NCBI RefSeq assembly: GCF_000182565.1
Contig: NW_015971540.1
Location: 682,476 to 746,475, forward strand
DNA from: Spizellomyces punctatus DAOM BR117
Taxonomy: Eukaryota > Chytridiomycota > Chytridiomycetes > Spizellomycetales > Spizellomycetaceae
Direction of reading: 5' to 3'
Length of the DNA stretch: 64,000 nucleotides
Below, piece after piece: positions 11,337 to 22,168 of the stretch. The notes beneath the pieces are model-generated. The model was not told the origin of the DNA. It ran no database searches and was given only the letters and a program-made list of their open reading frames with translations. Position 1 is the first letter of the stretch. Each line of letters begins with the position of its first letter. A program made the translations under genes and the position numbers.

Positions 11337-13160
11337 CTAGATTAGACTTTCCTTCTCTTGCTGGGCAGGGGTTGGGTCTGTTGCTTTGGCGGTATCGCTT
11401 TTCGAAAGTGGCACGTCCACTTCGGAGGATCCATCAGAGACTGCGGTATTTGCGACCTCCGTGGTTGGCGGCGATACCGCCTCCCCTGCTGTGCCTGGGA
11501 TTGAATATGGTATTGTTCCACTGTTTGATCCATCAGAGGTCGGTTTAGGGGACAATGATTCCTTGGTTGTACTGGCATCTTCTTGACCTGCGTCCATAAG
11601 ATCTCCGGTACCGCCTGCCGGGACCTCTTCTCGTCGCTTTCGTTCCTCCTCCATACTGGACAAACTGAGGGCCATCGCCAACTGTAGCTCAAAATCTTCC
11701 ATTTCCGCCTCCTGCTGTCGCGACAGCTCACCCGTGGGTCTTGTAGGAGGTGAAGGGGTAGCACGGGGTTCTTCGCCAAGTCCCGGAACAGGACTTAGTG
11801 GAGAAACCGTCGGTGACGCTTCCATCATCCACTGTTCATTTGCGGTCTGTGGCCCAGTCGTTTTTATGTTTCCAGGATAGGAATTTACGTTCTGCCCCGA
11901 TTGTTGCCTCGGCGGCAATGGCGGTCTATTCTTTCCCGTCTGCCCGTCATTTTCTTCTTCATCGCTGTCCGCCATCACCTGATTGACGAATCCGTCCACT
12001 TTTCCTGCTGCCTGCTCACCAAATATCTTCGCCTCCCTGATTAACGTATTAAACCACCCTGATGTCGATGTGTATACTTTGGAAGCTAGTTGCGAAACCT
12101 GTGGAGTCGAGTCTGACCGTTGCATGGATGAGCCTTCGCCTGGTCGCGGAGGAAGGTCCTTTGCCACCCCGTATTTCACCTTTTCTTCATCACTCAATGT
12201 CAAGCTCTTTGGAGACATGTTGTAAATGAAACTGACAGCGCTCATCATATTCGTCAAGCAAAACTGATTCGGCCCTTTCTCGAGCTCGGTCTGATTCCGA
12301 AACCGCATGATGTACTTGATGTTGCCGATCAGGTTGGGGGGATTGGCGCGAACAATTGTCAAAATGAGGGTGGGAAGAAGATGGTCGTTTCCGGCATTCT
12401 CGTCCGATGCTTTGCGGATAAGATCTGCAACGATTTGCGTAGTGTTATGTAGAATCACAAGTTTGTCACGGGGAGCGCGAAACCCATTCAAGCGAAGAAG
12501 CTCAGCTTGGGCAACCTCCAGGTTGTGATGAAAGGAAAATGGAAGATCCAAGTGATGTTCCTAAGGTTGATATCAATATGGATGTTCCACAATGAATCAT
12601 GACAGTAGATTTGACACTTACTTGGAGCCACTGGAACGTCTCAATCTTCCGTTGTAAATGAAGTCCCATTTTCACGTCATCAGTACCCGGTGCCCCAAAC
12701 ACTTGATCATAAATGTTCATCATCACGAGCTGTAGAGTTACGGTTATATAATCGCACTTGAACGCTGACGGATGACACTCCTATTACCTTTTCCCACCCT
12801 TCCCGGATGTTCTCCAACTCAGCATCTTCTGCAGCCTCTGCGAATAGCTCGTTCTATCCATATTGCCAGTGTCAGAACGCGCTCAACCATTAGGGCGTTT
12901 CGGGTGACAGCCTATAACAGCTCACGAACCTGCAAAGATTCGCCATATATAAAGTGTAAAAAGCTGGCCACCAGCTTTCGTTGCTGCATTATGGGGCGGC
13001 GTTCCGAGTTGAATCGTGCCAAAAACCTAATAGTCACCTGTTTTCAGCACTGCGTGCCTGAGTACGACATCCTTGGTAAGAAATACCCTCGAAAATGGTT
13101 CATTAGCGGCGACGCTTCCTTTTGTCGCAGCTGGTTCAGGAAATGCTCGTAGTCAACCAT
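11337..13160 (-). CDS. VPS9-domain Rab5 guanine nucleotide exchange factor with a C-terminal UIM
   Basis: Probable GEF for Rab5/Vps21 GTPases in endosomal traffic. At least five small exons precede the long last exon (12560-11337). The start VDYEHFLNQLRQKEA resembles the helical bundle before VPS9 domains, and NHFRGFLARF is produced by an intron join. The VPS9 core includes LVMMNIYDQVF, LLPTLILTIVRANPPNL, IKYIMRF, LTNMMSAVSFIYNM and SLTLSDEE. The second half is Ser/Pro-rich and disordered, but contains a near-perfect ubiquitin-interacting motif, DFELQLAMALSLSSMEEE (about bases 11700-11645). Yeast Vps9 uses a CUE domain for this; no CUE is seen. The start at 13160 is the best ATG but an extra 5' exon cannot be ruled out. 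Not clearly orthologous to one named gene. Confidence 0.85.
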
Positions 13161-13403
13161 TCCGCCTCCTCGTTGTCTTCAAAATCGCAAGTGGTTCTTT
13201 ATCCTCAAAAGTATACGATAATTTCAATAAAAGTATGCAAAAGATGAAATGGGCTTCGTTCAGCTTTGGGGCCTCGCATGCCACACCGTGTCATGTCATG
13301 TGCATTAGCATGCACTCGAACCGAGTCAAATCGGTGCTTACGCGAGAGCCGATCAACCTCTCGTTCCCAACCATCTTTGACCACCACCGTTTCTTCTTTA
13401 TCC

Positions 13404-14540
13404 ATGAACGCGGGAAGACGTCGACCATGGGCCCACACGGTGGGTGAAGATGCTGTGCTTGAGCATATCTTCAAGAAGTTGTCGACTTCTGCTACGGAAA
13501 GTGAACCCGAGTCCTCCGCGTCCGATGCTTTGCCAGAAGCTTCTCCGCTTTCTTGGCGATCTAGACGCCATGACGTGCAGCTTCCGCAGCCTCCCAAGCC
13601 GCCATTGCCCTGGTGGAACCTGTTAATGGATGACGCTTACATGTGCCGAGAAATGGTCATTACACACTGTATCGAGCAAAAGTTTGTTGGGTTATGGGTG
13701 TCCATCAGGAACCTTGAAGAGTTAGCGGAAGCGCCTAGTTTGGAGGACCCCGACCTTGCGATGCCGCCTTCGTCGTCTCAAGCCGCATATTTCAGCAAAA
13801 GAATTATCAGGAACCCGGAAGATACGCCCGATACGGAAAACGACGACCGCGTGTCTCGACGACTCTGCGCAAAATGGTCACTCCCTAACCCTACGGCCAC
13901 AGTGCCTGAGCTTAACAACAGGCAATCGACAGTACCAGAAGCAGACTACAGGAACAAGCGCGCTCAAAATTCCTTTGACCATCAAGAAACTCCTTCTTCG
14001 ACTCCCGGCCGTTATATGATTGATTCACCTGAAATCGCGACTGCGTCTATGCGTGACGCGACCAATAGACGCGCATCATTCTCGACCCCTTCATTTGAAT
14101 CAACAGATGATACAGATGAAGTCCTAATATCCGTTGAGCGGTCAGCGGAACGACCAGGTGGACGTTACAAGAATGCGATGAAAGCGTCTCAACAACCAAA
14201 CCATTTGAGTGCTCATCCCAAGGAAAAACCACAGAATCTCCTTCAGCAACGCGTTGAAGAGCTACCGAGGCTCCCTATCACCTCAACAGATACAGTTGCG
14301 CCCAGAAATGCAGAGGTAGCTGCCGTCTTTGTCCAAATCAGGCCAGAGCAGGCGCCTGAGCAAGTAGGTCTAGGAATGGGTCCATGTGAAGGCGCTGCGG
14401 AACTCATGGCGTGGATGGTTGCTGGAAAGAATCTTGAAGAAGCCTTTGAGAAATGGTGTGGAAAGTTTATTACTCTATATCACCGAAAAAAGAAAGGTTC
14501 TCATTCGCCTGTTGGAACAAAGATTGCCATGGGCTGGTGA
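13404..14540 (+). CDS. Hypothetical protein, low-complexity, no known domain
   Basis: An intronless frame of 378 residues from ATG 13404; the frame extends to ATG 13266, but those extra 46 residues look non-coding and sit in the 5' region of the divergent VPS9 gene. Two parts look ordered. One is an N-terminal segment with PKPPLPWWNLLMDDAYMCRE and HCIEQKFVGLWVSIRNLEEL. The other is the last 80 residues, with EGAAELMAWMVAGKNLEEAF and EKWCGKFITLYHRKKK. The middle is rich in Ser, Pro, Thr and Glu and probably disordered. I recognise no family and cannot propose a function. An antisense frame covers 13205-13597 but is shorter and less protein-like. Confidence 0.6.
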   Translation: MNAGRRRPWAHTVGEDAVLEHIFKKLSTSATESEPESSASDALPEASPLSWRSRRHDVQLPQPPKPPLPWWNLLMDDAYMCREMVITHCIEQKFVGLWVSIRNLEELAEAPSLEDPDLAMPPSSSQAAYFSKRIIRNPEDTPDTENDDRVSRRLCAKWSLPNPTATVPELNNRQSTVPEADYRNKRAQNSFDHQETPSSTPGRYMIDSPEIATASMRDATNRRASFSTPSFESTDDTDEVLISVERSAERPGGRYKNAMKASQQPNHLSAHPKEKPQNLLQQRVEELPRLPITSTDTVAPRNAEVAAVFVQIRPEQAPEQVGLGMGPCEGAAELMAWMVAGKNLEEAFEKWCGKFITLYHRKKKGSHSPVGTKIAMGW

Positions 14541-14933
14541 TTGAACAGATGTGAGTCGTGAAGGCAGCAGGTATGCGGTCTTGTCAATTGGACTTAAGGG
14601 GCAAGATGAGCGGACTCCCTTTGCATTAGTGTCGGGCTTCCAGGAGAGTCCTGGCGATACATATGCTACATCTGTTGGTTTGTGTTTTTTTATAGTTGCA
14701 AAGGACTCTGGTTGACATCACTGTGGGTACGATGAAACCGAGCCTGATTGTAATGTGCCATTGAGATAACGAGTCCAAGCTGAACAATAGACAAAAATGG
14801 TTCCTAAAGGCTTGCCATGCGAAGTCGAAAACCTAATGCTTCCTCAGGATTAAAATCCGGATCTATTCGTCTATGCCAGTCCACACGGGTAGTTCCAAGC
14901 ATATTTAAGCGAAATAACTATCGTAATCAAATT
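14541..14933. other. Convergent 3' intergenic region
   Basis: About 390 bases between two converging genes. I see no frame, RNA gene or clear repeat. It should hold both 3' ends. Confidence 0.6.
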
Positions 14934-16544
14934 CTATTCCCGTGTTCTACCACACGCTTCGCATATCCATGCAGTGTAAGAGTGCCTTGATCGTACCTTA
15001 TTCTGGTCAAGGTTCCTGAATATCGCTTCCATGTCGTCAGATAAGCGGTCCAGCGTCCGCTTGAAATCGGCATCGCCCTGGGTTATCGCGCGATACGATG
15101 CAAGTTGTTGCGTAAATGCTACCATAATTACCGAGAGAACAAAGTGGTCGACACTTTGACGCGAGGAACATGAGTCTTCGATGTGCGTCTTGCTTGTGTC
15201 CAGTATATTGCTGAGCACGTCAATACGGTCGCGAATGTCATCCGGTGTTAAGGAATGGATAGCCGTATCTCGCAATGAAATAAGGCGTTGCGCTACATCG
15301 TGAAGTGGGTGGTCCTGGCCTTCGACGAATTTGCGCCCACCGGCCCTCTTCATTAAGGGAGCTGGAACAAACCAACCGCGGCAACCATCACGGCGACATA
15401 ACAGCTTGTCTAATCCAGTGTCAACAACCTGGTCAGGTTTGTCGCGTTCCGCTGCACATCGCTGGCAATCGCATTTGAAGAAAAACAATTGCTCCAGATT
15501 TTGCCGACGCGATATCCCAGTTGTTCCAGCTTCACCGTCCAACGCCACGTACGAGATAAGCGCCTCGTCGCCTTTTTGCAGGGTTCTAGTCGCGTAGAAT
15601 ACCATTTCAGCACAATCTGCTGCATCAAGGCCGCCGCGCTCTGGAGGTATAGCTGCATGTCGCGTCACATGTCCAATATTTGGCACACAGGAATGATTGA
15701 AGAATACTGCCAATGGATATAATGCCAACGCGTAACCTTGTCGGGGAAAGCGATGGCCCTTGTAGGAAAACGTGTACAGACCAAATGAATTACACTCTTC
15801 TTTGAGGATAAGGTCAAGGAGGGATGCTTCTAATGGGGGCAGTGGGTCAATATATGAGAGCAGATCTGACGGAGCTGGGGCAGGTAATAACGTATGCTCA
15901 AATGAATCAGGAAGTTTAGCGGCAGGAATCAGATACGATCGGACAAAACGTGCAAGTGAGCGAGCAACGGAAATGAAATGCGGCATCTTGTCGGGGGGAA
16001 ATAGATGAGAATTTGAACATAGTTCCCATACGTCGGCGAACGTGCCCGTCGATGGTTTGTCGATGGGTGAGCTAGTTGATGGAGGCGACGGTACTTGGTT
16101 CATTCCCGCTTGCACCTCTCTTGTCCGTTTCGTCAATACACGCATGAGGAGCCACATGTAGTCTAGGGTGTAACTATCGAATTCCTCTCGATTGGGTACC
16201 GAGACTTCCTCCCCACTGCCTAGATCATTCACTCGGGGAGCTGGCATCCCTAGCATAAGATCCTTCATAAATGTGCACTCGACCGCGTGAAATGTGCCCC
16301 AGTCTGCCTCTGCACATCTTGAAGAACAATAAAAGGCTTGCTGGCATTCTGCACACGATACCTCCAATTCCTTTGACCCATGAGCAAGGCGCAAACAGTA
16401 GGCGCAGACATGCCGTCGCGATCCGCAATCCGGGATTGCAGCGTAAGGTTTTGTGCGGAGAACGACTGAACCAGGAGGGACAGTTCGCGTGGCGATGAAA
16501 CTTCGGCCTTTGTGATCTTGAACGGCGACGGTGAGCGGCGACAT
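14934..16544 (-). CDS. SET and MYND domain protein (SMYD-type lysine methyltransferase)
   Basis: An intronless frame of 536 residues. The SET domain is split by a MYND zinc finger, the SMYD arrangement. Residues about 10-30 hold the SET N-flank (GRSFIATRTVPPGSVVL). The MYND cysteines follow (CAYCLRLAHG, then SCAECQQAFYCSSRCAEADW with FHAVEC). The SET core has the SAM-binding motif FFNHSCVPNIGH and GDEALISYV near residues 285-350, and a post-SET zinc-binding CDCQRC. It probably methylates lysines on histones or other proteins, but the substrate cannot be told from sequence. The ATG at 16544 directly precedes the SET flank, so no presequence is likely. Confidence 0.9.
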   Translation of the reverse strand: MSPLTVAVQDHKGRSFIATRTVPPGSVVLRTKPYAAIPDCGSRRHVCAYCLRLAHGSKELEVSCAECQQAFYCSSRCAEADWGTFHAVECTFMKDLMLGMPAPRVNDLGSGEEVSVPNREEFDSYTLDYMWLLMRVLTKRTREVQAGMNQVPSPPSTSSPIDKPSTGTFADVWELCSNSHLFPPDKMPHFISVARSLARFVRSYLIPAAKLPDSFEHTLLPAPAPSDLLSYIDPLPPLEASLLDLILKEECNSFGLYTFSYKGHRFPRQGYALALYPLAVFFNHSCVPNIGHVTRHAAIPPERGGLDAADCAEMVFYATRTLQKGDEALISYVALDGEAGTTGISRRQNLEQLFFFKCDCQRCAAERDKPDQVVDTGLDKLLCRRDGCRGWFVPAPLMKRAGGRKFVEGQDHPLHDVAQRLISLRDTAIHSLTPDDIRDRIDVLSNILDTSKTHIEDSCSSRQSVDHFVLSVIMVAFTQQLASYRAITQGDADFKRTLDRLSDDMEAIFRNLDQNKVRSRHSYTAWICEACGRTRE

Positions 16545-16931
16545 TGTTTTCCTCGACCAGAATACAAAGTCGCACTGGATCAGGATGTCCCAAAATACGT
16601 GACAAGCAACACAGTCTAACGTGAACGTAAACGGGGCAGACCTAGACGAGGTGATGAGCGAAATCTGTGGGGTGTATTAGCTTCTGTGTTCAGACTCGAC
16701 GTCGACTTTAAAGACAAAACCATCACACTTTGATGCCAAGTTCCATAAATTCCAAGGACGCGTCACTCATCGACAGGAGTTGAAAGCAACCAAATATCGA
16801 ACAATCGAAGCATTCCAATAAAAGAAGAATGAACAGTAACGAGGAATGAAATTTCTTATGCGCAAAACGATGTGATGTGTGGACATATCCACAAATATTT
16901 AACAAGACTATTGCATAGTTTACATTGGAGC
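16545..16931. other. Intergenic region upstream of the SET-MYND gene
   Basis: About 390 bases between the SET-MYND start and the ataxin-3 stop. No supported gene or RNA was seen. Confidence 0.5.
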
Positions 16932-18477
16932 TCATCCACCAAAGCGCTCCAATCTTTTCCGCCTAATGTTCTCGGGGTCCAGGGATTCCGAAGCAGCGGC
17001 TTTAACAAAACAAAACTCTAAAAATGGCGCCCAGGCGCAGCAACAAGAGTATAATAGTTGCACCTACCTGATTCCTGCAAGCTTGCTTGAAGGGCCTCAT
17101 TCATGAGTCTCTCCTCATCTTCTTTCAAACTCTCGTCTATGGCTCGCTTTAATGTCTTCGAGTCTACACCACCCTCCAATAAGCTCTGCTCTAAAGCCCG
17201 CTTGAGGTCCTCGTCTTCAGGATTCCCTGTAGGTATATGTGTAGGCCCATCCATTGGGCCAACTTCTTCACCCAGACTCATAGCGATGGCCCGCGCCAGG
17301 TCATCATCCCCACCAGCAGAAGATCCGACGCCTGTGCCTGTCACTTGCAGACTGCTCTCTGGCTGAGACCGGCCCCCCTTTGTATTGCCCTTGGGAATTT
17401 GTGACGGTGCTGGAACTGGATCGCTAGCAGCGTACAGATCGGCTTCCGACTGCGGAATTGGACCATTCACCACAAAGATGGAGTACCCTTCGTTTTCCAG
17501 CTGTGCTAGTAGAAGGCCCTACGAAAAAATATTATAGACGTTGTTCATCAAAATGCAGAGCGCTTGACACAACTTACAAGGTACGTTTCAGACACGTATT
17601 CGGGACCGTCGAACACAGAGTTCAGGTTATACCATCTATAAAGTGAAAGTAGAGTTCAGTCGAGTCGATGGACTATCACACGCCATACATTAAAGTGCGG
17701 CGCAAATGATACCTCTTTGGCGATCCACCAAATCGGCGCAAAGTAAACCAATGCTCCTGCAAATTACATATAAATGCATTCTCGTTCCTGTTCCGGCATC
17801 AGCAGCAGCAGGAGAGCAGAGTAAGGCGAGATGATCGTGGATATGGAGGGATTGCACTTACGTCGGATCTGTTCGGGCGGCAGTGGCCTGTTGTGACCCA
17901 ATCGCGGTAATATCCAGATTCCAGACCCGTAATGCATTAGATATAACCTGAACCGAAAAAAAGCCTGGCGATAGGACAATGATCTTAATATCTGTGTGCT
18001 TTTGGAAGGTATGAAGAAGGTATGCTTACCGCTATCATCATAGTTTGCTGACCCTTCCTTCAAAAATCGCTGATATTCTTCAGACTCTACACCTCCAACG
18101 TTTCCCTCCGCCATCGCCTGGGGGGTTTTTTTTTCATCACTATATTATGCTTCCCTCCGACGTGTACTAACTCTAGAATTCTCGTACCGTCAGTTCCTGG
18201 GCATCCAGCTGCCTGGCAAGATCAGCCAGATCTACCGCGGTAAAGTAAGACCCTTGCAAGAGTGCATTCAATGCATGTTGAGCACATAGCTGCCCTTCTT
18301 GCTTTGTGAAGGGTTGGAAGGTCATCTGTCAATTCATTGCCTAGAAAAGAAACGCGCTAGATGGTCTACCTTTTCGTGAAAGCTAATAGTTGTTGACGTT
18401 CAAAGAGGAATAGGAGTTGGAATGAATGACAAGCTGAGTCTATCTAGCTGGGCTTACATATACGGATACAAGTCCAT
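16932..18477 (-). CDS. ATXN3: Ataxin-3 type deubiquitinase (Josephin domain, UIMs, VCP-binding motif)
   Basis: Cysteine protease that trims ubiquitin chains, working with p97/Cdc48. Exon 1 is 20 nt (18477-18458), exon 2 is a 13-nt microexon (18382-18370), and exon 3 starts at 18301. Together they give FHEKQEGQLCAQH, nearly the textbook Josephin start with catalytic Cys. Later exons give SANYDDSGFFSVQVISNAL, then EHWFTLRRFG with catalytic His, and WYNLNSVFDGPE with the Asn. EGYSIFVV closes the domain. Then come four UIM-like helices: DDDLARAIAMSLGEE, DEDLKRALEQSLLEG, SKTLKRAIDESLKED and ERLMNEALQASLQES. A last small exon (after the intron starting GTAGGT) ends the protein with ENIRRKRLERFGG, an Arg-rich motif like the VCP-binding one. 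Without that exon the frame would end in an unlikely tail. Confidence 0.93.
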
Positions 18478-18706
18478 GGTAGAGTTTGGATGATGCGATC
18501 GTAGGTGATGACAGTCAACTAGGGTGTCGCTAGCTTCCCGTAAAACGCACGGTGACTTGTCATTTTACCACCGACCACGTAAGCAATCCGGATGACGGGT
18601 CTTTTGGTGGTCTATTCCCGATATAAACGAGCCTACTATTACTCTACTTACAAAACACAACTATGAGAAATCTATAAATCCTATATCCAAGATATTAGAT
18701 ATGGTA

Positions 18707-19822
18707 TCATCCATACAAGTCCAACCAGTCAAGTTCATCCATCTCGCTATCTGGTGCATTAGATCCCGATGATGATTCTGAGCTGGATTTGGCATCCACC
18801 TCTTGGATATGCCACGTTCGACGTTGATGACTCTGTTCGCGTTTATTCCTCACCATAAGCTCATATGCGCCGTCTCCGTCTCTACTAGAGGACGGATCAA
18901 TGTCCACGGCGATAGCATCCCTAAGAGCACTATGAGAAGCACTAGAGTTTGGCGGAAGGTCAGGTGCAGGCTCTGTATCCAACACTTCCACGTTCCCCCA
19001 AATCTCTTCATCCTCCCACCAGTCATCATCATCATCATAATGCTCGTCTTCTGCCGAAGCTACAACAAATGTGCCAGGGCTACGGCGGGGCCGGATATGT
19101 AGGATGGGTTTGGGGGCGCTTGTTCCAGAAAAGGAGAACCACGATCTTCGATGCGATGATGACGGACGACTTTGTGACACAGCGTCTGTGCTTTCGAGTA
19201 CGGGTGGGGACGTGGCGACGGTGGCGATTGAGTACCGTTGGTGTTGTGGAGGTTGCGGGACGACCACAGTGGAGGGAAGAGGTTCATCAGGTGGTGGAGG
19301 AAGGAAGGACACGCGTTGGCTTGAATAGTTCCGCTTGCCTTGAGCATGGTGCGATCCGTCATCGGAGGGTCTCGACAGTATGTTGGAAGGTAGGGCGGGT
19401 ATGCTTGGTATCCTTCCACCCTCGTCCTTGCCAAATTCCGACGCGGTACTCCATCCCGTGGCAAACGATCGTGCTGAATAAACTGACATTCTGTTCCCAA
19501 TGAACATTCTTGACCTTCTCTTTTTCGATGTTACCGCGCCGCTCGACGTTGTTCGTAACCTTGGTCTCCGGCTGTGAACGTGGGCCGTTGTTGTACGCTT
19601 TTTGAGAAAGTGACCAGAAACAACCGAGAACAGTGTAATGCCCAAAGTCATTCCAAGTACAATGAAAGCAAAGAGCAGGCCTGCGTACGTAGTGATTTCA
19701 TGGCGAAAGACGTCAAAGTCTGGTCCAAGCTTCATGCTTTCGGCTATGGCATGTTTAACGTCGTCTGTAATGTTGGGCACATCGCGGCGGATCAAGTGGA
19801 ACGCATGAGGCAATGTTGACAT
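18707..19822 (-). CDS. Hypothetical single-pass membrane protein
   Basis: An intronless frame of 371 residues. One strong hydrophobic helix sits near residues 45-70 (TTYAGLLFAFIVLGMTLGIT), preceded by a short segment without a clear signal peptide and followed by a basic stretch (FLKKRTTT, SKKRRSR), so the long C-terminal tail is probably cytoplasmic. The tail is rich in Ser, Pro and Arg, with an acidic Trp-containing patch (DDDDDWWEDEEIW) and an acidic end (DELDWLDLYG). I recognise no domain. Such proteins in fungi are often adaptors or cell-surface regulators, but nothing here proves that. Confidence 0.7.
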   Translation of the reverse strand: MSTLPHAFHLIRRDVPNITDDVKHAIAESMKLGPDFDVFRHEITTYAGLLFAFIVLGMTLGITLFSVVSGHFLKKRTTTAHVHSRRPRLRTTSSGAVTSKKRRSRMFIGNRMSVYSARSFATGWSTASEFGKDEGGRIPSIPALPSNILSRPSDDGSHHAQGKRNYSSQRVSFLPPPPDEPLPSTVVVPQPPQHQRYSIATVATSPPVLESTDAVSQSRPSSSHRRSWFSFSGTSAPKPILHIRPRRSPGTFVVASAEDEHYDDDDDWWEDEEIWGNVEVLDTEPAPDLPPNSSASHSALRDAIAVDIDPSSSRDGDGAYELMVRNKREQSHQRRTWHIQEVDAKSSSESSSGSNAPDSEMDELDWLDLYG

Positions 19823-20493
19823 GATTTCTTTGTGGCTGCTGCTGCCTTTAACACTTTAAAATCGTTGATGCAAAAGTCATGGTTTCCTTTCTTCCATCAA
19901 TCTGCTTTCCCCCCCAAACCTCCCATGCCCTTTTTATTTCAAACACCTTCTTCTTGGCCAGCGCACAAAGGCGTGTCTGTAAGGTTTGTCAACGCGTGGC
20001 GATAAATTGTATCCAATTGTATCCATACATTTTATGCATTCAAATCACATTAACCCAAGCGATCGATGGACGGGAAGCCAGTTGACAGCACACTCTTTTT
20101 TTTTGTTTGAAAATATACGGCATTTTGACAATGCTGTGTAAGTACTTACGTGGTCATTGCTTGAATATCCCCACAAGAATGTTTACCATCCAACGCACAT
20201 ACAATGATTAGGAATCGTACTAGTATAGAGTCCCAAATGGAGTCGACCTTTGAGTTTAAATGGGTTTGAGTGCTGGATCCCTTGAAATTTGGGTGAACCA
20301 CTCGAGCAGCTGGGGCCTCGAAACGTATCCCGCAGTCAAAAGGTGTAAGGGTCGTTCGGAGGGGAGACAGATCGGGCTTGGAACATTCGAGGAGTGAAAT
20401 TGCACACTCGGACTAGAAAAAGAACACTTGTTCCCCAAAAAGGGCGGGGTTCCAAAAAAAAAGAAATGTACATAGTGTTTACAGAAAGTCCGA
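19823..20493. other. Intergenic region, no gene seen
   Basis: About 670 bases with short T-rich and A-rich runs near 20095-20105 and 20450-20465. I found no supported gene, RNA or repeat. Confidence 0.5.
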
Positions 20494-21964
20494 TCATTTT
20501 GGATTAAGAGGCTTAAAGAAAGCAGTGATGGAAGGTGCTGAAGACTTGTTTATTCCTTTCGCACTGCTTTTCTGCACCTTTGGCGTGGGGCTTGTTGGAC
20601 CAACGGATGCATCATTCGCGTGCCCGTGACGTCGCTTTGACGCTGGGGAACAATTTGCATCCGTACTCGAGGACTTGCTTCCTTCCACGCAGTCGTCGGC
20701 ATCATCATGTTTTCGCTTCGCAGCTGTTGACACTGCATCAGCCTCTTCTTGACTGAGCTTCAAAGCAACTTTTAGATCCCGCTCAAATTGCGCTTCTTCC
20801 TTGGCCATATCGTTTTTAGTCTGCTTTCTGGGTGACTCTATTTCTCGCTGACTTGATTGCAGAGCTGCTCGCAACTGCTCTTCATATTCATCATCCTCTG
20901 TCTTGATCTCCACACGCTCCGTTTTGGGTTGTGATGAGGTTACATCCAGTGAATCCTGTGATGACGCTCGCTTCGTGTCAACTGTTTTTTCTTCAAATTT
21001 TTCATGTGATGCCTTTTTGAAGAATCCCAAGAGAGCCTTTTTGGAAGCAGACTCGTCCTGTATTACAATCGGCTTGATGCATTCAATTGAATCATTTCCT
21101 ACTTTCCCTACAAATGACGAAACGGGATGCCTGACGATAGAGCGATATTAATAATGGTGGACCAAACCCTGCTATCCAAAGTTCATTGTTCCTACCATTT
21201 CAAACCATCTTCCGTCGGTCTCATAAGTCTAGAAACTTCTTCAGTAAAGCGTAGCTTCGGATCCAGCCACATATCGATCTCTTCTTCCGACTTTAAAATC
21301 ACCGGCATCCGTTCGTGTAAGAAGGACAATGCTTTGCTAGCATTCGTCGTGATGATGGTGTAGCTCCACACATCCTGTCCCTCAATCACCGCATGATCCC
21401 ACAGACCAGCAAAGCACATGAGCCGTCCCGGCTCTTCCCATTGGACCATATACGGTTGCTTCTCCTTTTTGCCTTTTTTTTGCCATTCATAAAACCCTTC
21501 CGCGATGACAACGCAGCGCTTGACGTGCTTGAGACCGCTCCACATGGATTTAGCTTCTTTAATTTTGTCGTCGCGAGCATTAATCGTCCGCATTGTGAAT
21601 GTGTAGTCGGGCATTGTCTTGTTCCAAGAAGGTATCAATCCCCACTTCTATCGAGTTGGTGAGAGGGTCAAACAATGCGATTTGAGAGTGTGGCATTCTC
21701 GTGGGACATGAATCGCGCTAACCATGCATTGTAACAATCTCTCGCCTTGATGGGCGTCCTTGTCTCTACGAATGACAGGTTGATACCGTGTTGGAGCAAC
21801 TTGCAAACAAGGCTATAGGTTAGATAAAGTGGTGATCTTTGCCAACTGATTTCCCATATACCATTGTAAGACGGGCGATATAATTCTTTGTCTCTCCACT
21901 TTGAAATTCCTGTCCTGTTTTGCACTTGCTGAGGATCTAACGCTAAAGCAGTTCGTCCGCACAT
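20494..21964 (-). CDS. HMCES: SRAP-domain protein (HMCES type), with UIM-like helices and a PIP-like tail
   Basis: Forms a protective covalent link with abasic sites in single-stranded DNA at replication forks. The start is fixed by MCGRTALAL, because Cys2 is the crosslinking residue once Met is removed; an upstream in-frame ATG is ignored. Splicing gives RPSYNVAPTRYQPVI, KWGLIPSW, TINARDDKI, CVVIAEGFYEWQK and ERMPVIL, which include the catalytic Asn, Glu and His positions of SRAP. The C-terminal half is polar and carries two UIM-like helices, YEEQLRAALQSSQRE and FERDLKVALKLSQEEA. The last residues are SITAFFKPLNPK, which resemble a PCNA-interacting FF box. The UIM and PCNA roles are inferred from motifs only. 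Confidence 0.9.
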
Positions 21965-22168
21965 TTGGAAATGGTGAAGGTTCAGATACATGCAGCTCAC
22001 TGACTCATCACTCCGAGATTTGCGGTCACGTGTGTCATTGGCTGAAGGCCTCTGCAGGCCGTCCACCAAGTTGCGCAAACCACGTCCTACACCTATGCGC
22101 TTCAAGCTCTTGTCCGTTATAGATATATTAATGCTTCTGTACAGGTGAGTGATAAATACAAAAAATAA

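Noticed and set aside
13205-13597. 130-codon minus-strand frame next to the VPS9 gene
   Set aside because: Considered as an upstream VPS9 exon, but it overlaps the longer plus-strand orphan gene and shows no VPS9 or Rab-binding pattern.
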